From: Thermoflexus hugenholtzii
GTDB taxonomy: Bacteria > Chloroflexota > Anaerolineae > Thermoflexales > Thermoflexaceae
Direction: 5' to 3'
Length of the DNA: 64,000 nt
NCBI RefSeq assembly: GCF_018771565.1
Contig: NZ_CP076326.1
Span: 1,736,001-1,800,000, forward strand
The position numbers and the translations under genes are program-made. Below are positions 43,501 to 52,473 of the stretch, piece by piece. The notes under the pieces are model-generated. The model was given only the letters and a program-made list of their open reading frames with translations. It made no database searches and had not been told where the DNA came from. Position 1 is the first letter of the stretch. Each line of letters begins with the position of its first letter.

Positions 43501-46387
43501 GGAATCCCAGGTGTCCCCCGGCCGCACCACCGTCCGCAGCCGCCCGAAGGGGTCGTAGGTGTAAGCCGTGGCCGCTCCGTTGGGGTCGACGATCCGCTTC
43601 AAAGCCCCCACCGGCCCCCGCCCGGCGCCCGGGTCGCTCTCGTTCACCCCGTAGTGTTCATAGCGGGTGATGTGCCCCAGGGGGTTGCGCTCCCACACCC
43701 GGTAGACGCCGCTCGGATCATAGCCGAACGTCGTGGTAAAGCCCCGGGCGTCGGTGAGGACGGTGGGGTTGCCATAGACGTCGTAGGCGGCCTGCTCTCT
43801 CACCCAGCCCCAGCCTTCCTTGCCCCGATCCACCCGGGTGAGGAGGCCTTTCGTGGGTGGGGTGGTGAAGGAGGCGGCGCCGTCGTAGAAGAAGCGGGTT
43901 TCGGTCTGCAGGGCCGCCCCGCCGGTATCCTCGGAGATCCCCTCGTAGACCCGCTCCCAGGCGACTTTGTCCAGGATCCAGGCCGAGGTGTTGTAGGCAT
44001 ATCCCCGGTGCGTGGTGCGCTCGTCCCCGGCCACATCCAGGAAGCCGTGCTCGAAGACCGCCGTGACGTTCCCGTAGCCGTCGTAGCGCCATTCGGTGCG
44101 TGTAGTGCGGCCATCGGTCGTGGCGTCCTGGCGCTGGAGGAAGACGAAATGCGCCCCGCCCAGGGTGGGGGAAATACCGTAAGTGGAGGCAATGGCCTGA
44201 AGGACCTGCCCATTGGGGCTTCGGATCTGATGCTCCCGCGGTCGCCCCCGAACCGGCCAGGGGTCGTTCGTGGGGCCTTCAGGGAGCGCGAAGCGGGTCC
44301 ACTCCACCCGCTGGGGATTCCCATTCCGGTCCTGAAAGGTCACGGTCACTTCCCGGTAGCCCAGGAAGGGGCCGCCGGTGGGAGCCGGTGAAGCCATCCG
44401 GCCAGGTGCAGCCGGTCTGGTCCTCGCCCCAGAAGAGATAGCACCGCCCCCGGCTGTCGCCGCTGTAGGCGTAGGCCTCCTGCCAGCCCCCGCCCAGGCC
44501 GTCGGTGACCTGCCGCCACGCCACCCGGTAGTTCTTGGCCTGCCAGTGGCCCCCATCCGGCGTCTCGTAGCCCACCTCGATAACGCCCCCGTAGCCGTTG
44601 TCGATCCGGGTCAGACGGGGGTAGAAAAAGCGGGCCTGGTCCCACTCGCTGCAGGGCTGGGCGAAGACGTTGCACCAGTCCTTATTGGGATACCCGGTGT
44701 AGCCGAAGGTGAAGGGCGGCAGGGCTTTCCAGGCATTGCCCTCGGGGGCCCATTCCTGGATCGCCGTCAGGATCCGCAGGCGCTTGTTCGTCTCATCCTC
44801 GGGGATGAAGGTCCCGTAGGTGAAGCGGATCTCCCGCACCACAGCCCACGTCCCATCCCCCCGCCGCCGCTCCAGCACGACCTTCTGCACGGCGTCCGTC
44901 TGCCAGAAAATGGCCGCCATCCCCGCCGCGGCGAAGTCCCATCGGTAGGCCGGGGCCCCGAAGCCGTCGTGGGGTCCGTTGCCATTCCAGCGCCGGTCCC
45001 AGAGGACCCGCACCCGGGTTCCCGGATATTCCATCTGGGTGAAATAGCTCGCCCGCTCGGAGTTCGGGTCGTCCCCGTGGCAGCCTTCGTTCGGGCCGAG
45101 GAAGCCCGCCGCCCGGAAGAGGTCGCACTGCTGGGCCAGGGTCTGCTCGGCGTAGGAGAAGGTCACCGTGACCCCGGTAGGATGCACGATCTCCTTCACC
45201 CGCCAGCGGACGGTGGCCGCCCCCGTCGTCCAGCCGCTGCCGGTCCACGGCCCGATGGACCCCCGCAGGGTCTGGCGGCTGTCAGGGGTGGTCCCCAGGC
45301 GGTAGCGGGTGCCATCCTTGAGGGTGATTTCCCAGGAGCCGTTCTCCGGCCCCGGCTGCCATTCGATCCGCCAGAACCGCTCGTCCTCGGTGCGGAAGCG
45401 ATAGGTCGCGCTCCCCGGCCCGAGATACTGGACGCGATCGGGCAGCGGGGCCTCCGGCACCAGCTTCACCGCCTCCCCGTTCATCACCAGCAGCGGCACG
45501 GCGTCCCAGCACAGGTAGAAGTTCGCGCCGTCGAAGCACCGCCGCACGTTGCGCCACAGCACCTCGGCCACCTCCAGGCTCCAGCCCCAGCCCACCCCGT
45601 CCGACTGCGCCCAGGTCAGCACCCCGTCCAGCCGGCGGCTGTTATAGGCAAGGCGCAGATCCGGCCGGATGCCCCCCGGGCCCGGCGGGAGGTCGAGGGG
45701 ATATGCCCACACCAGGGCCCCCGAGAAGCGATCCACCCGGGTGTCGTGGAAATTCAGCACCCAGCCGCTCTCCTTCACCCCCTGGGTGCCGGCCCCGAAC
45801 ACCGACAGGTGGTCGGTGGGGAAGGCCACCACCCCCGCCGCCTCGTCCAGGAGGGTGGGGGTGAGGGTCTGCCACCCCTGCCGCTTCTCGTCCCAGTGCC
45901 CCACCCAGGGCCGCAGCCAATCCGGGCGGGCGGCCCAGTTCACCAGGTCCCCCAGCCGCAGGGTCACCGTGAGGGGGGCGGCGAAGCGGGCAAGGGGCGC
46001 CCCCCGGGCATCCACGGCGGTCAGATCGAAGGCCAGGGCCAGGCCGGCCTGGCCGGCCCCCAGGCGGCGCTGCTCCCGCACGGCCAGACGCAGGCGGGCG
46101 AGGGGGACCCGGTCGGGGACCTCCACGGTGATCCGGCCGTTGAGGAAGGCCACCGGGGCGCCAGGGACGACGGGCCGTTCCTCCGGTGGAGGCAGGGGCA
46201 GAGGCGGGGGCGCGGACGGCGGAGTGGGGGAAGGCGGAGGCAGCGGGCTCTGGAAGGATGGCGAGGCCGGAGGCCAGGATGCGATCCGCCCCGGGGCGGA
46301 GGCGGAGGATCTCGGGGGGAACGCCAGGGGCTGCCCCACCAGGCTCATCACCCCGATCACCGTCACCAGGGAGCGCCACCGCACCAT
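40549..46387 (-). pseudogene. Main full-length RHS polymorphic toxin gene, split by one frameshift (module 1)
   Basis: Reads from ATG 46387 (GAGGTG upstream): signal peptide (RWRSLVTVIGVMSLVGQPLA), Pro-rich linker, an N-terminal SpvB-like region (VGWGWSLEVAEVLW), then in a second frame many YD repeats, the hyperconserved core end (RFYDPTLGRFLQPDPIVPEP, YVDGSGH), a pre-toxin region and the tip. The frame must change at the GGG run 44380-44382: before it PDGFTGS, after it TGGPFLGYREVTVTFQDRN; one extra base explains it. Total ~1945 codons. The tip shows LEVHHLIERRFAERVFGLDP followed by VVLDRTFHQQEVT, an HNH/HH-type nuclease pattern. If the indel is an assembly error the gene is intact. Confidence 0.8.
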
Positions 46388-46420
46388 TGCCCACCTCACG
46401 AAACAGGGTGTGGCCATTTC

Positions 46421-46450
46421 ATTGTGGATGACTCCCAAATGGGTTGTCAA
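46421..46450 (-). promoter_or_regulatory. Candidate promoter of the main RHS gene
   Basis: Minus strand TTGACA (46450-46445), 18-base spacer containing the near-palindrome CCCATTTGGG, CACAAT (46426-46421). Lies 34 bases before ATG 46387. The rest of 46451-46599 shows no feature beyond a short TCCGGC/GCCGGA hairpin. Confidence 0.5.
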
Positions 46451-46599
46451 ACCTGTTCAAGGCGATCGAACCGTTCCCACCGGCGAGCGGGTAGGTTCAA
46501 GCAGACTTCTCCTAAGCCAGGCTTCAAGAGGATCTCCAGCGCCGATGGTCCGCAAAGGCGCAGTGTCCGGCCGTATGCCGGAGACGAGCAGGTCTCCCT

Positions 46600-47919
46600 T
46601 TAGAGAACATTCGCGTTCTGCCCAAACTTCTCCCCACCCTCAGAAAGCCGGATGCGGACGGAGGCCGCGTGGCCATGGAGCCCCTCCACCTCCGCCAGGA
46701 TGGTGATCACCGGGGCCAGGCGGCGCAGCCCTTCCTCCGTGAGGGCCTCCACCTCGATCCGCCGGATGAAGGTGTCCACCGAAACCGAGGAGGCCGCCCG
46801 GGCCCAGCCCCCCGTCGGCAGGGTGTTGTTGGTCCCGGTGGCGTAATCCCCCGCCGCCACCGCCGACCACGGCCCCAGGAAGACCGACCCGGCGTGGCGG
46901 ATGCGGGGGAGGACGGCCCAGGGATCGCGGGTGTAGATCGCGAGATGCTCCGGCGCGTAGGCGTTGCACACCGCGATGGCCGTCTCCAGGTCCGCGGTGA
47001 CGATCAGCCCGCCGTAGGTCTCCAGGGCCTGGCGGGCGATGGGCCAGCGGGGCAGCGCCGGGCCCTGACGCTCGATCTCCCGACGCACCGCCCGGGCCAG
47101 CTCCTCGACAGGGGTGACCAGGAGACACGAGGTCTGGGGATCGTGCTCCGCCTGAGCCAGGAGCTCCGCCGCCACCCAATCCGGGCGGGCGGTCTCATCG
47201 GCCAGCACCACCACCTCCGTCGGGCCCGCCAGCATGTCGATGGCCGTCTCCCCCATCACCAGCATCTTGGCCGCCAGAACGTAAATGTTGCCGGGGCCGA
47301 CGATCTTATCCACCCGCGGGATGGTCTCGGTGCCGTAGGCCATCGCCGCGATGGCGGCCACCCCACCCACCAGGAAGAAATCCGTGACCCCGGCCGCGTC
47401 CGCAGCCGCCAGCACGGCCGGATGACGCCCGGCCGGCGGGGTGCAGGCCACGATGCGGGGGACGCCCGCGACGGCGGCGGGGATCCCCAGGGCGTGGACG
47501 ATGGTGGGATACACGGCGCGACCGCCCGGGATGTAAAGCCCGGCGGAATCGAGGGGCCGGATGATCTGACCGGCCAGCACCCCGGGGGCCATCTCCATCA
47601 GCCAGATCGGCCGCTCCCGCTGCGCCTCATGAAAGCGACGGACGGCCTCGGCCTCCCGGCGCAGCGCCTCCCGAACCTCCGGGGAGAGCTCCTCCCAGGC
47701 CGCGGCCATGGCCTCCCGGCTCACCCGCCACTGCGACGGCGGCCGATCCACCCCATCGAAGCGACGCATGTAGTCCTGCACCGCCGCGTCGCCCCGTCGG
47801 CGCACGTCCTCCAGGATGGCCTTCACTTCGGGGAGCACTTCCGTGAGATCCGCCCGGGCCCGCAGCAACAGGCGCCGACGCGTCTGTGGATCCAGCGCCT
47901 CCCACCGGTAGATCTCCAT
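46600..47919 (-). CDS. hisD: Histidinol dehydrogenase
   Basis: Last two steps of histidine synthesis: histidinol to histidine with two NAD+. 439 aa, normal length. Motifs: PLDSAGLYIPGGRAVYPTIV, DKIVGPGNIYVLAAKMLVMG, the Zn-site region AEHDPQTSCLLVT, and APEHLAIYTRDP with HAGSVFLGPWSAVAAGDYATG. All conserved Glu/His of the active site appear present. Last gene of the his operon, 20 bp after hisIE. Confidence 0.96.
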   Translation of the reverse strand: MEIYRWEALDPQTRRRLLLRARADLTEVLPEVKAILEDVRRRGDAAVQDYMRRFDGVDRPPSQWRVSREAMAAAWEELSPEVREALRREAEAVRRFHEAQRERPIWLMEMAPGVLAGQIIRPLDSAGLYIPGGRAVYPTIVHALGIPAAVAGVPRIVACTPPAGRHPAVLAAADAAGVTDFFLVGGVAAIAAMAYGTETIPRVDKIVGPGNIYVLAAKMLVMGETAIDMLAGPTEVVVLADETARPDWVAAELLAQAEHDPQTSCLLVTPVEELARAVRREIERQGPALPRWPIARQALETYGGLIVTADLETAIAVCNAYAPEHLAIYTRDPWAVLPRIRHAGSVFLGPWSAVAAGDYATGTNNTLPTGGWARAASSVSVDTFIRRIEVEALTEEGLRRLAPVITILAEVEGLHGHAASVRIRLSEGGEKFGQNANVL

Positions 47920-47939
47920 CGCCTTCTCCTCCCTGAGGA

Positions 47940-48578
47940 TCAGCGAAGCCCTCGACGCTCCGCCAGGACCTGGAGCACCGCATCCCAGCTTAAGCCGCGC
48001 AGGCTCAGGCCCACCGTCAACATGTAAAGAAGATCCGCCGCCTCCTCCAGGACCCGGCGGTCGGACTGATGCCGGAGGGCCAGGAGCACCTCGACGGCCT
48101 CCTCCCCGATCTTCTTGGCGATCTCATCGGGGCCGGCGGCGAACAGCTGCGCAGTGTAGGACCCCGCCTCCGGATGATCCCGCCGGGATCCCACCACCTG
48201 CTCCAGGCGGTGGAGGATGGAGCCGGACGGCGGCGGGGTCTCGGATCCCTCCAGCGCGCGGTGGAAGCAGCTGGGCCGGCCGGTGTGACAGGTCGGGCCG
48301 GCCGGGAGGGCCTGCACCAGGACCGCGTCCGCGTCGCAATCCAGCCGGATCTCCACCACCCGGAGGACGTTCCCGGAGGTCTCGCCTTTCCGCCAGAGGC
48401 GGCCCCGGGATCGGCTCCAGAAGTGCACCTCCCCCGTCTCCCGGGTGCGCCGGAGGGCTTCCTCGTTCATCCAGCCCAGCATCAGCACCCGGCCGGTGAC
48501 CGCGTCCTGCACCACCGCCGGGCGCAGCGCCTCCTCAGATCCCGAGCTCCAGCCGGAAGGGGTTGAAATCGGTGTCAT
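47940..48578 (-). CDS. hisI: Bifunctional phosphoribosyl-AMP cyclohydrolase / phosphoribosyl-ATP pyrophosphatase
   Basis: Fusion HisIE, steps 2 and 3 of histidine synthesis. The HisI half has [39 protein letters not shown], the Mg-binding [11 protein letters not shown] and Zn Cys in [12 protein letters not shown]. The HisE half has [20 protein letters not shown] and [11 protein letters not shown]. 212 aa from ATG 48578. This start lies inside the 3' end of the YhhQ gene, so the two coding regions overlap by 44 bases in different frames. Confidence 0.93.
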   Translation of the reverse strand: MTPISTPSGWSSGSEEALRPAVVQDAVTGRVLMLGWMNEEALRRTRETGEVHFWSRSRGRLWRKGETSGNVLRVVEIRLDCDADAVLVQALPAGPTCHTGRPSCFHRALEGSETPPPSGSILHRLEQVVGSRRDHPEAGSYTAQLFAAGPDEIAKKIGEEAVEVLLALRHQSDRRVLEEAADLLYMLTVGLSLRGLSWDAVLQVLAERRGLR

Positions 48579-49257
48579 AGTCGTAATAATCCTCCTGTTC
48601 CAGCTGCTTGAGGGCACCCACGACCAGATACGTCACCGGGGTCATCACCGCCTCGACGCCGACCTTGAACAGATAGTTGGTGAGCACCAGGGTCGTGAAG
48701 AGGCTCCAGGGAAACACCCCGAACAGGGAGGCCACGGTGACGAAGACCCCGGTGTCCACCAGCTCTCCAACCAGCGTGCTGCCGATGGTGCGGGACCACA
48801 GGTAGCGCCCGCGGGTGAGGATCTTCATTTGAGCCAGGGTGAAGGAGTTGGCGAACTCGCCCGACCAGTAGCCCAGGAGGCTGGCCAGGACGATGCCGCC
48901 GGTGCTCATTCCTCCCAGGATCGCCTCATACGCGCGCTGGCCGGCGTATCGCTCCCACTCGGGATCCCCCGGGAGGATCCGCACCAGCCACAGGATAAAG
49001 GCGCTCAACGCGAGACACGCGAAACCGGTCCAGATCACCCGGCGGGAGCGGCGGTAGCCGTAAACCTCAGTGAGGATGTCCCCGAAGATGTAGCTCACCG
49101 GGAAGAGGATCGTGCCGGCGTCGAAGGCCAGGCGCACGCCGAAGAGGCTCACCCCCCAATCGACGATCTTGGCCGAGGAGGCGATGTTGCTCACGATGAG
49201 CACGGTGACGAAAAGGGCCATCACCAGATCGAAGAAGCGATACGGGCGAGTGGGCAT
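48535..49257 (-). CDS. yhhQ: YhhQ-family queuosine precursor transporter
   Basis: 240-aa membrane protein of the VUT family importing queuosine precursors (preQ0/preQ1). Six hydrophobic segments; conserved stretches [49 protein letters not shown] and [17 protein letters not shown]. Embedded between hisF and hisIE although it has no role in histidine synthesis; its acidic C-terminal tail ([12 protein letters not shown]) overlaps hisIE. Start 45 bp after hisF. Confidence 0.85.
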   Translation of the reverse strand: MPTRPYRFFDLVMALFVTVLIVSNIASSAKIVDWGVSLFGVRLAFDAGTILFPVSYIFGDILTEVYGYRRSRRVIWTGFACLALSAFILWLVRILPGDPEWERYAGQRAYEAILGGMSTGGIVLASLLGYWSGEFANSFTLAQMKILTRGRYLWSRTIGSTLVGELVDTGVFVTVASLFGVFPWSLFTTLVLTNYLFKVGVEAVMTPVTYLVVGALKQLEQEDYYDYDTDFNPFRLELGI

Positions 49258-49302
49258 GCGGATTCCCTCCTCGAGAACGGGATGGCGATCCGCTTCACCC
49301 GG

Positions 49303-50067
49303 TCAGACCAGGCGGACAGGGATCCCGCGCTCCGCGAGATAGCGCTTGAGATCGGCGATGCGGAGCTCGCGGAAATGGAAGAGGGAGGCGGCCAGGGCCG
49401 CGTCGGCTTTCCCCTCGGTGAAAACCCGGTAGAAATGCTCCGGCGCCCCCGCCCCCCCGGAGGCGATGACGGGGATCCCCACCGCCTCGGCCACCGCGCG
49501 GGTGAGGGCCAGATCATAACCCTCCCGGGTGCCGTCCGCGTCGATGCTGGTGAGCAGGATCTCCCCGGCCCCCCGGCGCTCGGCCTCCCGGGCCCACGCC
49601 ACCGCGTCGAGCCCGGTGGGCGTGCGCCCGCCGTGGATGTAAACCTCCCACCGGTCCGGGCCGACCCGTTTGGCGTCGATGGCCACCACCACGCACTGGG
49701 AGCCGAAGCGCCGCGCTGCCTCCGTGATCCGCTCGGGGTGTTGCACCGCCGCCGTGTTGATGCTCACCTTGTCCGCCCCGGCCCGCAGCAGGGCCCGGAA
49801 ATCCTCCACATCCCGGACCCCCCCGCCGACGGTGAAGGGGATGGAGAGGACCTCCGCCACGCGACGCACCACCTCCAGCAGGATCCCGCGGTCCTCGACG
49901 GAGGCGGTGATATCCAGGAAGACCAGCTCGTCGGCCCCTTCCTCCTCATAAAAGCGGGCGTGCGCCACCGGGTCCCCGGCGTCGCGCAGGTCAACGAACC
50001 GCACCCCCTTGACCACCCGCCCGGCCCGGATATCCAGACACGGGATGATGCGCCTGGCCAGCGCCAT
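49303..50067 (-). CDS. hisF: Imidazole glycerol phosphate synthase, cyclase subunit
   Basis: With HisH forms the glutamine-dependent synthase making IGP and AICAR. (beta/alpha)8 protein of 254 aa. Catalytic Asp in [19 protein letters not shown] and the second in [14 protein letters not shown]; phosphate loops FTVGGGVRD and [16 protein letters not shown] 50067 has GAGGTG close upstream; a GTG at 50073 overlaps the hepT stop. Follows the toxin-antitoxin pair with no gap. Confidence 0.95.
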   Translation of the reverse strand: MALARRIIPCLDIRAGRVVKGVRFVDLRDAGDPVAHARFYEEEGADELVFLDITASVEDRGILLEVVRRVAEVLSIPFTVGGGVRDVEDFRALLRAGADKVSINTAAVQHPERITEAARRFGSQCVVVAIDAKRVGPDRWEVYIHGGRTPTGLDAVAWAREAERRGAGEILLTSIDADGTREGYDLALTRAVAEAVGIPVIASGGAGAPEHFYRVFTEGKADAALAASLFHFRELRIADLKRYLAERGIPVRLV

Positions 50068-50069
50068 CT

Positions 50070-50537
50070 TCACCTCGCCTCGCCTTCGCTTCGGATCCCC
50101 CGCGAAAGATCCCCTTCCGCTCGCAGCCAGTCCCGAACCCGCGCCACGAGCTCCCAGAGCACCCCCGCCTCTTCCCGGGCCATCCGGTAGACCGGCTCGG
50201 GGGTCACCTCCCGGTATTCATGGCTCATTTCGTTCTGAAAGCGCGCGATCCGCCGCAACCGCTGTCGGAAGGGATCCTCCCACCCCAGGCGCGCGGCCAG
50301 CTCGTCCAGGCACAGGACAAATCCTCCCGGGGCTCGGCGGAACTTGCGCGCCATGACATGGTTGCAGAGGGCGGCGGCTCCCTCCACCGCCTCCACGAGG
50401 AGCATTTTGGCCGACAGGACGTTGCGCTCATCCTCCAGGAAGGCCGGGAGGTCGAGGGTGGTGTAAACCGCGAGCCACTCCACCCGCTCCAGGATCTCCG
50501 CGCTGAGCCGAGCGACGCGCTCCGGATCGACCCTCAC
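50070..50537 (-). CDS. hepT: HepT-type HEPN ribonuclease toxin
   Basis: 155 aa from GTG 50537, which overlaps the mntA stop as GTGA. An all-helical HEPN (DUF86) protein. The catalytic/AMPylated motif appears as [10 protein letters not shown], that is Arg, six residues, His-x-Tyr. In characterised HepT-MntA systems HepT is an RNase and is silenced by AMP addition to the Tyr of this motif. Here it lies between hisA/mntA and hisF in the histidine operon. Confidence 0.8.
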   Translation of the reverse strand: MRVDPERVARLSAEILERVEWLAVYTTLDLPAFLEDERNVLSAKMLLVEAVEGAAALCNHVMARKFRRAPGGFVLCLDELAARLGWEDPFRQRLRRIARFQNEMSHEYREVTPEPVYRMAREEAGVLWELVARVRDWLRAEGDLSRGIRSEGEAR

Positions 50538-50947
50538 GGCAGCAGCTCCCTCAGGAACTGACGGACATAAGGCTCCCAGTGCATCCACTCCCAGCCCGTC
50601 CGCTCCAGGAGATCCACGAAGCGCTCCATATCGCGGATGAGCAGGGGATGGCCGTTCAGGATCTGAACCTGCAATCCCAGCGGCGCGCGGGCGAAGACCA
50701 CCACATCCACAGGATAACCCAGGGCGACAGTCCAGTTAGCGGCGCGATCGAGCTCGTAGCGCTCGGGGTCCGCCCCCGGGGCCAGCCCCAGGCCGACGTC
50801 GATGTCCGCGAAGGGCAGCTCGGGATCCAGGAAGGAGCCGAAGACGGTGGCGAACTCGACCTCCGCCTCCCTCTCCACCTGCGCCCGCAGCCGGTCCAGC
50901 AGGCGCTCCCGCTCCGCCATCGGGAGAAAGAACCGCGGCCGCATCAT
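50534..50947 (-). CDS. mntA: MntA-type nucleotidyltransferase antitoxin
   Basis: 137 aa from ATG 50947, overlapping the hisA stop as ATGA. Minimal nucleotidyltransferase domain with GSF then DxD: VFGSFLDPELPFADIDVGLG; a third Asp occurs in PVDVVVFARAP. In studied pairs this enzyme transfers AMP from ATP to HepT. The adjacent HEPN gene and GTGA coupling make the pairing clear. Longer readings to 51229 are hisA shadow. Confidence 0.82.
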   Translation of the reverse strand: MMRPRFFLPMAERERLLDRLRAQVEREAEVEFATVFGSFLDPELPFADIDVGLGLAPGADPERYELDRAANWTVALGYPVDVVVFARAPLGLQVQILNGHPLLIRDMERFVDLLERTGWEWMHWEPYVRQFLRELLP

Positions 50948-51696
50948 CCAGGGCCTCCGGGTTCGGCCGGGCGCAGGCGCGCCATCGCCTCGCGCAGGGT
51001 GAACCGCCCCTCGTGCAGGGCCCGGCCGAGGATCAGCGCCTCCAGGCCGTGGGCCGCTGCCCGGGCCACCGCCTCCACGTGTTCGAGGGTCCCCACCCCC
51101 CCGGAGAGCAACACCCGCACGCCGCTGGCCCAGGCGATCCGGAGGGCCCCTTCCACGTCCGGCCCGGCGAGGGTCCCATCCCGCAAGGTGTCCGTATAAA
51201 GGATCCGACACACCCCCCGCGCGGCCCACGCCCGGGCGAAGGCCTCAGGGTCCCCCGCCGCCTCCTGCCAGCCCGCCCAGGTCAGCTGCCCTCCCCGGAC
51301 CTCCACCGCCAGCACCAGACGTTCCGGGCCGAAGCGGGCCAGGGCCGCCTCCAACGATGCGGGATCCCGAATGGCCATCGTGCCCACCACCGCGCGCGCA
51401 ACCCCCCAGGAGAACGCCCGCTCCAGGTCCGCCAGGGTGCGCAAGCCGCCGCCCAGCTGGACCTGAAGCGGGGCCTCCCGGACCAGGCGGGCGATCACCG
51501 CCGCGCTGGCCCCCGAGGCCCCGAAGGCGCCGTCCAGGTGGACGACGTGCAGCCAGCGGGCGCCCTCTTCCGCCCAGCGCGCCGCCTGCTCCAGGGGGTC
51601 CACCGGATACACGATCCGACGACGGGGGTCCCCCTGGATCAGGCGGACGACCTGGCCTTCGAGCAGGTCCAGGGAGGGGATCAATTCCAGCGCCAT
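50944..51696 (-). CDS. hisA: ProFAR isomerase
   Basis: Fourth step of histidine synthesis, (beta/alpha)8 fold, 250 aa. Motifs LIPSLDLLEGQVVRLIQGDP (catalytic Asp), WLHVVHLDGAFGASGASAAV, VQLGGGLRTLADLERAF, TDTLRDGTLAGPD (second Asp) and LLSGGVGTLEHV. Starts 10 bp after hisH; its stop is shared with the mntA start. Confidence 0.95.
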   Translation of the reverse strand: MALELIPSLDLLEGQVVRLIQGDPRRRIVYPVDPLEQAARWAEEGARWLHVVHLDGAFGASGASAAVIARLVREAPLQVQLGGGLRTLADLERAFSWGVARAVVGTMAIRDPASLEAALARFGPERLVLAVEVRGGQLTWAGWQEAAGDPEAFARAWAARGVCRILYTDTLRDGTLAGPDVEGALRIAWASGVRVLLSGGVGTLEHVEAVARAAAHGLEALILGRALHEGRFTLREAMARLRPAEPGGPG

Positions 51697-51706
51697 TCCC
51701 GAGCCC

Positions 51707-52315
51707 TCACAGGCGCAGGAAGTTCTCCAGGATCCGCTGGCCCACGCGGTGGCTTTTTTCGGGGTGGAACTGGACCCCCATCACCGGCCCGCGGGCCACG
51801 GCCGAGGCGTAGCGGATCCCGTAAACTGTGGTGGCGATGACCACCGCCGGATCCTCCGGTTCGCAATAATACCCATGCACGAAATAGGCATAGGCGCCGT
51901 CCGGGACCCCCTGCAGCAGGGGATGGTCGCCCCGGCGCTCCAGCTGGTTCCATCCGATCTGCGGGATCTTCCCGGCCTCAGGCGGGAAACGGCGGACGCG
52001 GCCCCGCAGCAACCCGAGGCCGACATAGCGACCCATCTCCTCGCTCTCCTCGAAGAGGAGCTGCATCCCGAGACAGATGCCCAGGAGAGGCTTGCCGGCG
52101 GCGACGGCGGCCCGCAAGGGCGCCACCCAGCCTCGGGCCTGCAGGCCGGCCATGCCGTCCCCGAAGGCTCCCACGCCGGGCAGGATCAGGCGGTCCGCCC
52201 ACTCCAGGTCCGCCGGATCCTCGCTCAGCCGCACCTCGGCGCCCAGGCGCTGGAGCGCCCGCACCACGTTCCCCAGGTTGCCGATCCCGTAATCGATCAC
52301 CAGAACCCGCGTCAT
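51707..52315 (-). CDS. hisH: Imidazole glycerol phosphate synthase, glutaminase subunit
   Basis: Class I glutaminase supplying ammonia to HisF. 202 aa from ATG 52315. Catalytic Cys in LLGICLGMQLLFEESEE, His/Glu in GVQFHPEKSHRVG; N-terminal VLVIDYGIGNLGNVVRALQR. First gene of the operon; hisG, hisB and hisC are not in the window. Confidence 0.95.
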   Translation of the reverse strand: MTRVLVIDYGIGNLGNVVRALQRLGAEVRLSEDPADLEWADRLILPGVGAFGDGMAGLQARGWVAPLRAAVAAGKPLLGICLGMQLLFEESEEMGRYVGLGLLRGRVRRFPPEAGKIPQIGWNQLERRGDHPLLQGVPDGAYAYFVHGYYCEPEDPAVVIATTVYGIRYASAVARGPVMGVQFHPEKSHRVGQRILENFLRL

Positions 52316-52363
52316 GCGTGCCCCCACCGGGCAGCCATCCTACCCGGTCTTCGGATGTTCTCC

Positions 52364-52369
52364 ATTCTA
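52364..52369 (-). promoter_or_regulatory. Candidate -10 box of the his operon
   Basis: Minus strand TAGAAT followed by GGAG, 49 bases upstream of hisH. No clear -35. Confidence 0.4.
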
Positions 52370-52409
52370 TCGCACGCCGGAAGGCTCGCGGATCGCGGAT
52401 GGCAAGGCA

Positions 52410-52446
52410 TAAACGAATGGGGCTGGGCCCTGATGGACCCAGCCCC
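52410..52446 (-). terminator. Terminator of nrfHA
   Basis: GGGGCTGGG (52419-52427) pairs with CCCAGCCCC (52438-52446); on the minus strand the stem is followed by ATTCGTTTATG. Located 28 bp after the nrfA stop. Confidence 0.65.
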
Positions 52447-52473
52447 GCGAAGGATCGGGCGGCCGCGACGAGG

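Noticed and set aside
41251-44391. 1046-aa plus-strand frame antisense to the RHS gene
   Set aside because: Pro/Gly/Val/His-rich shadow of the YD-repeat codons; no domain.
28945-46387. Prophage or conjugative element carrying the RHS locus
   Set aside because: No integrase, structural, relaxase or secretion gene and no attachment repeats at the edges; only one IS element is present.
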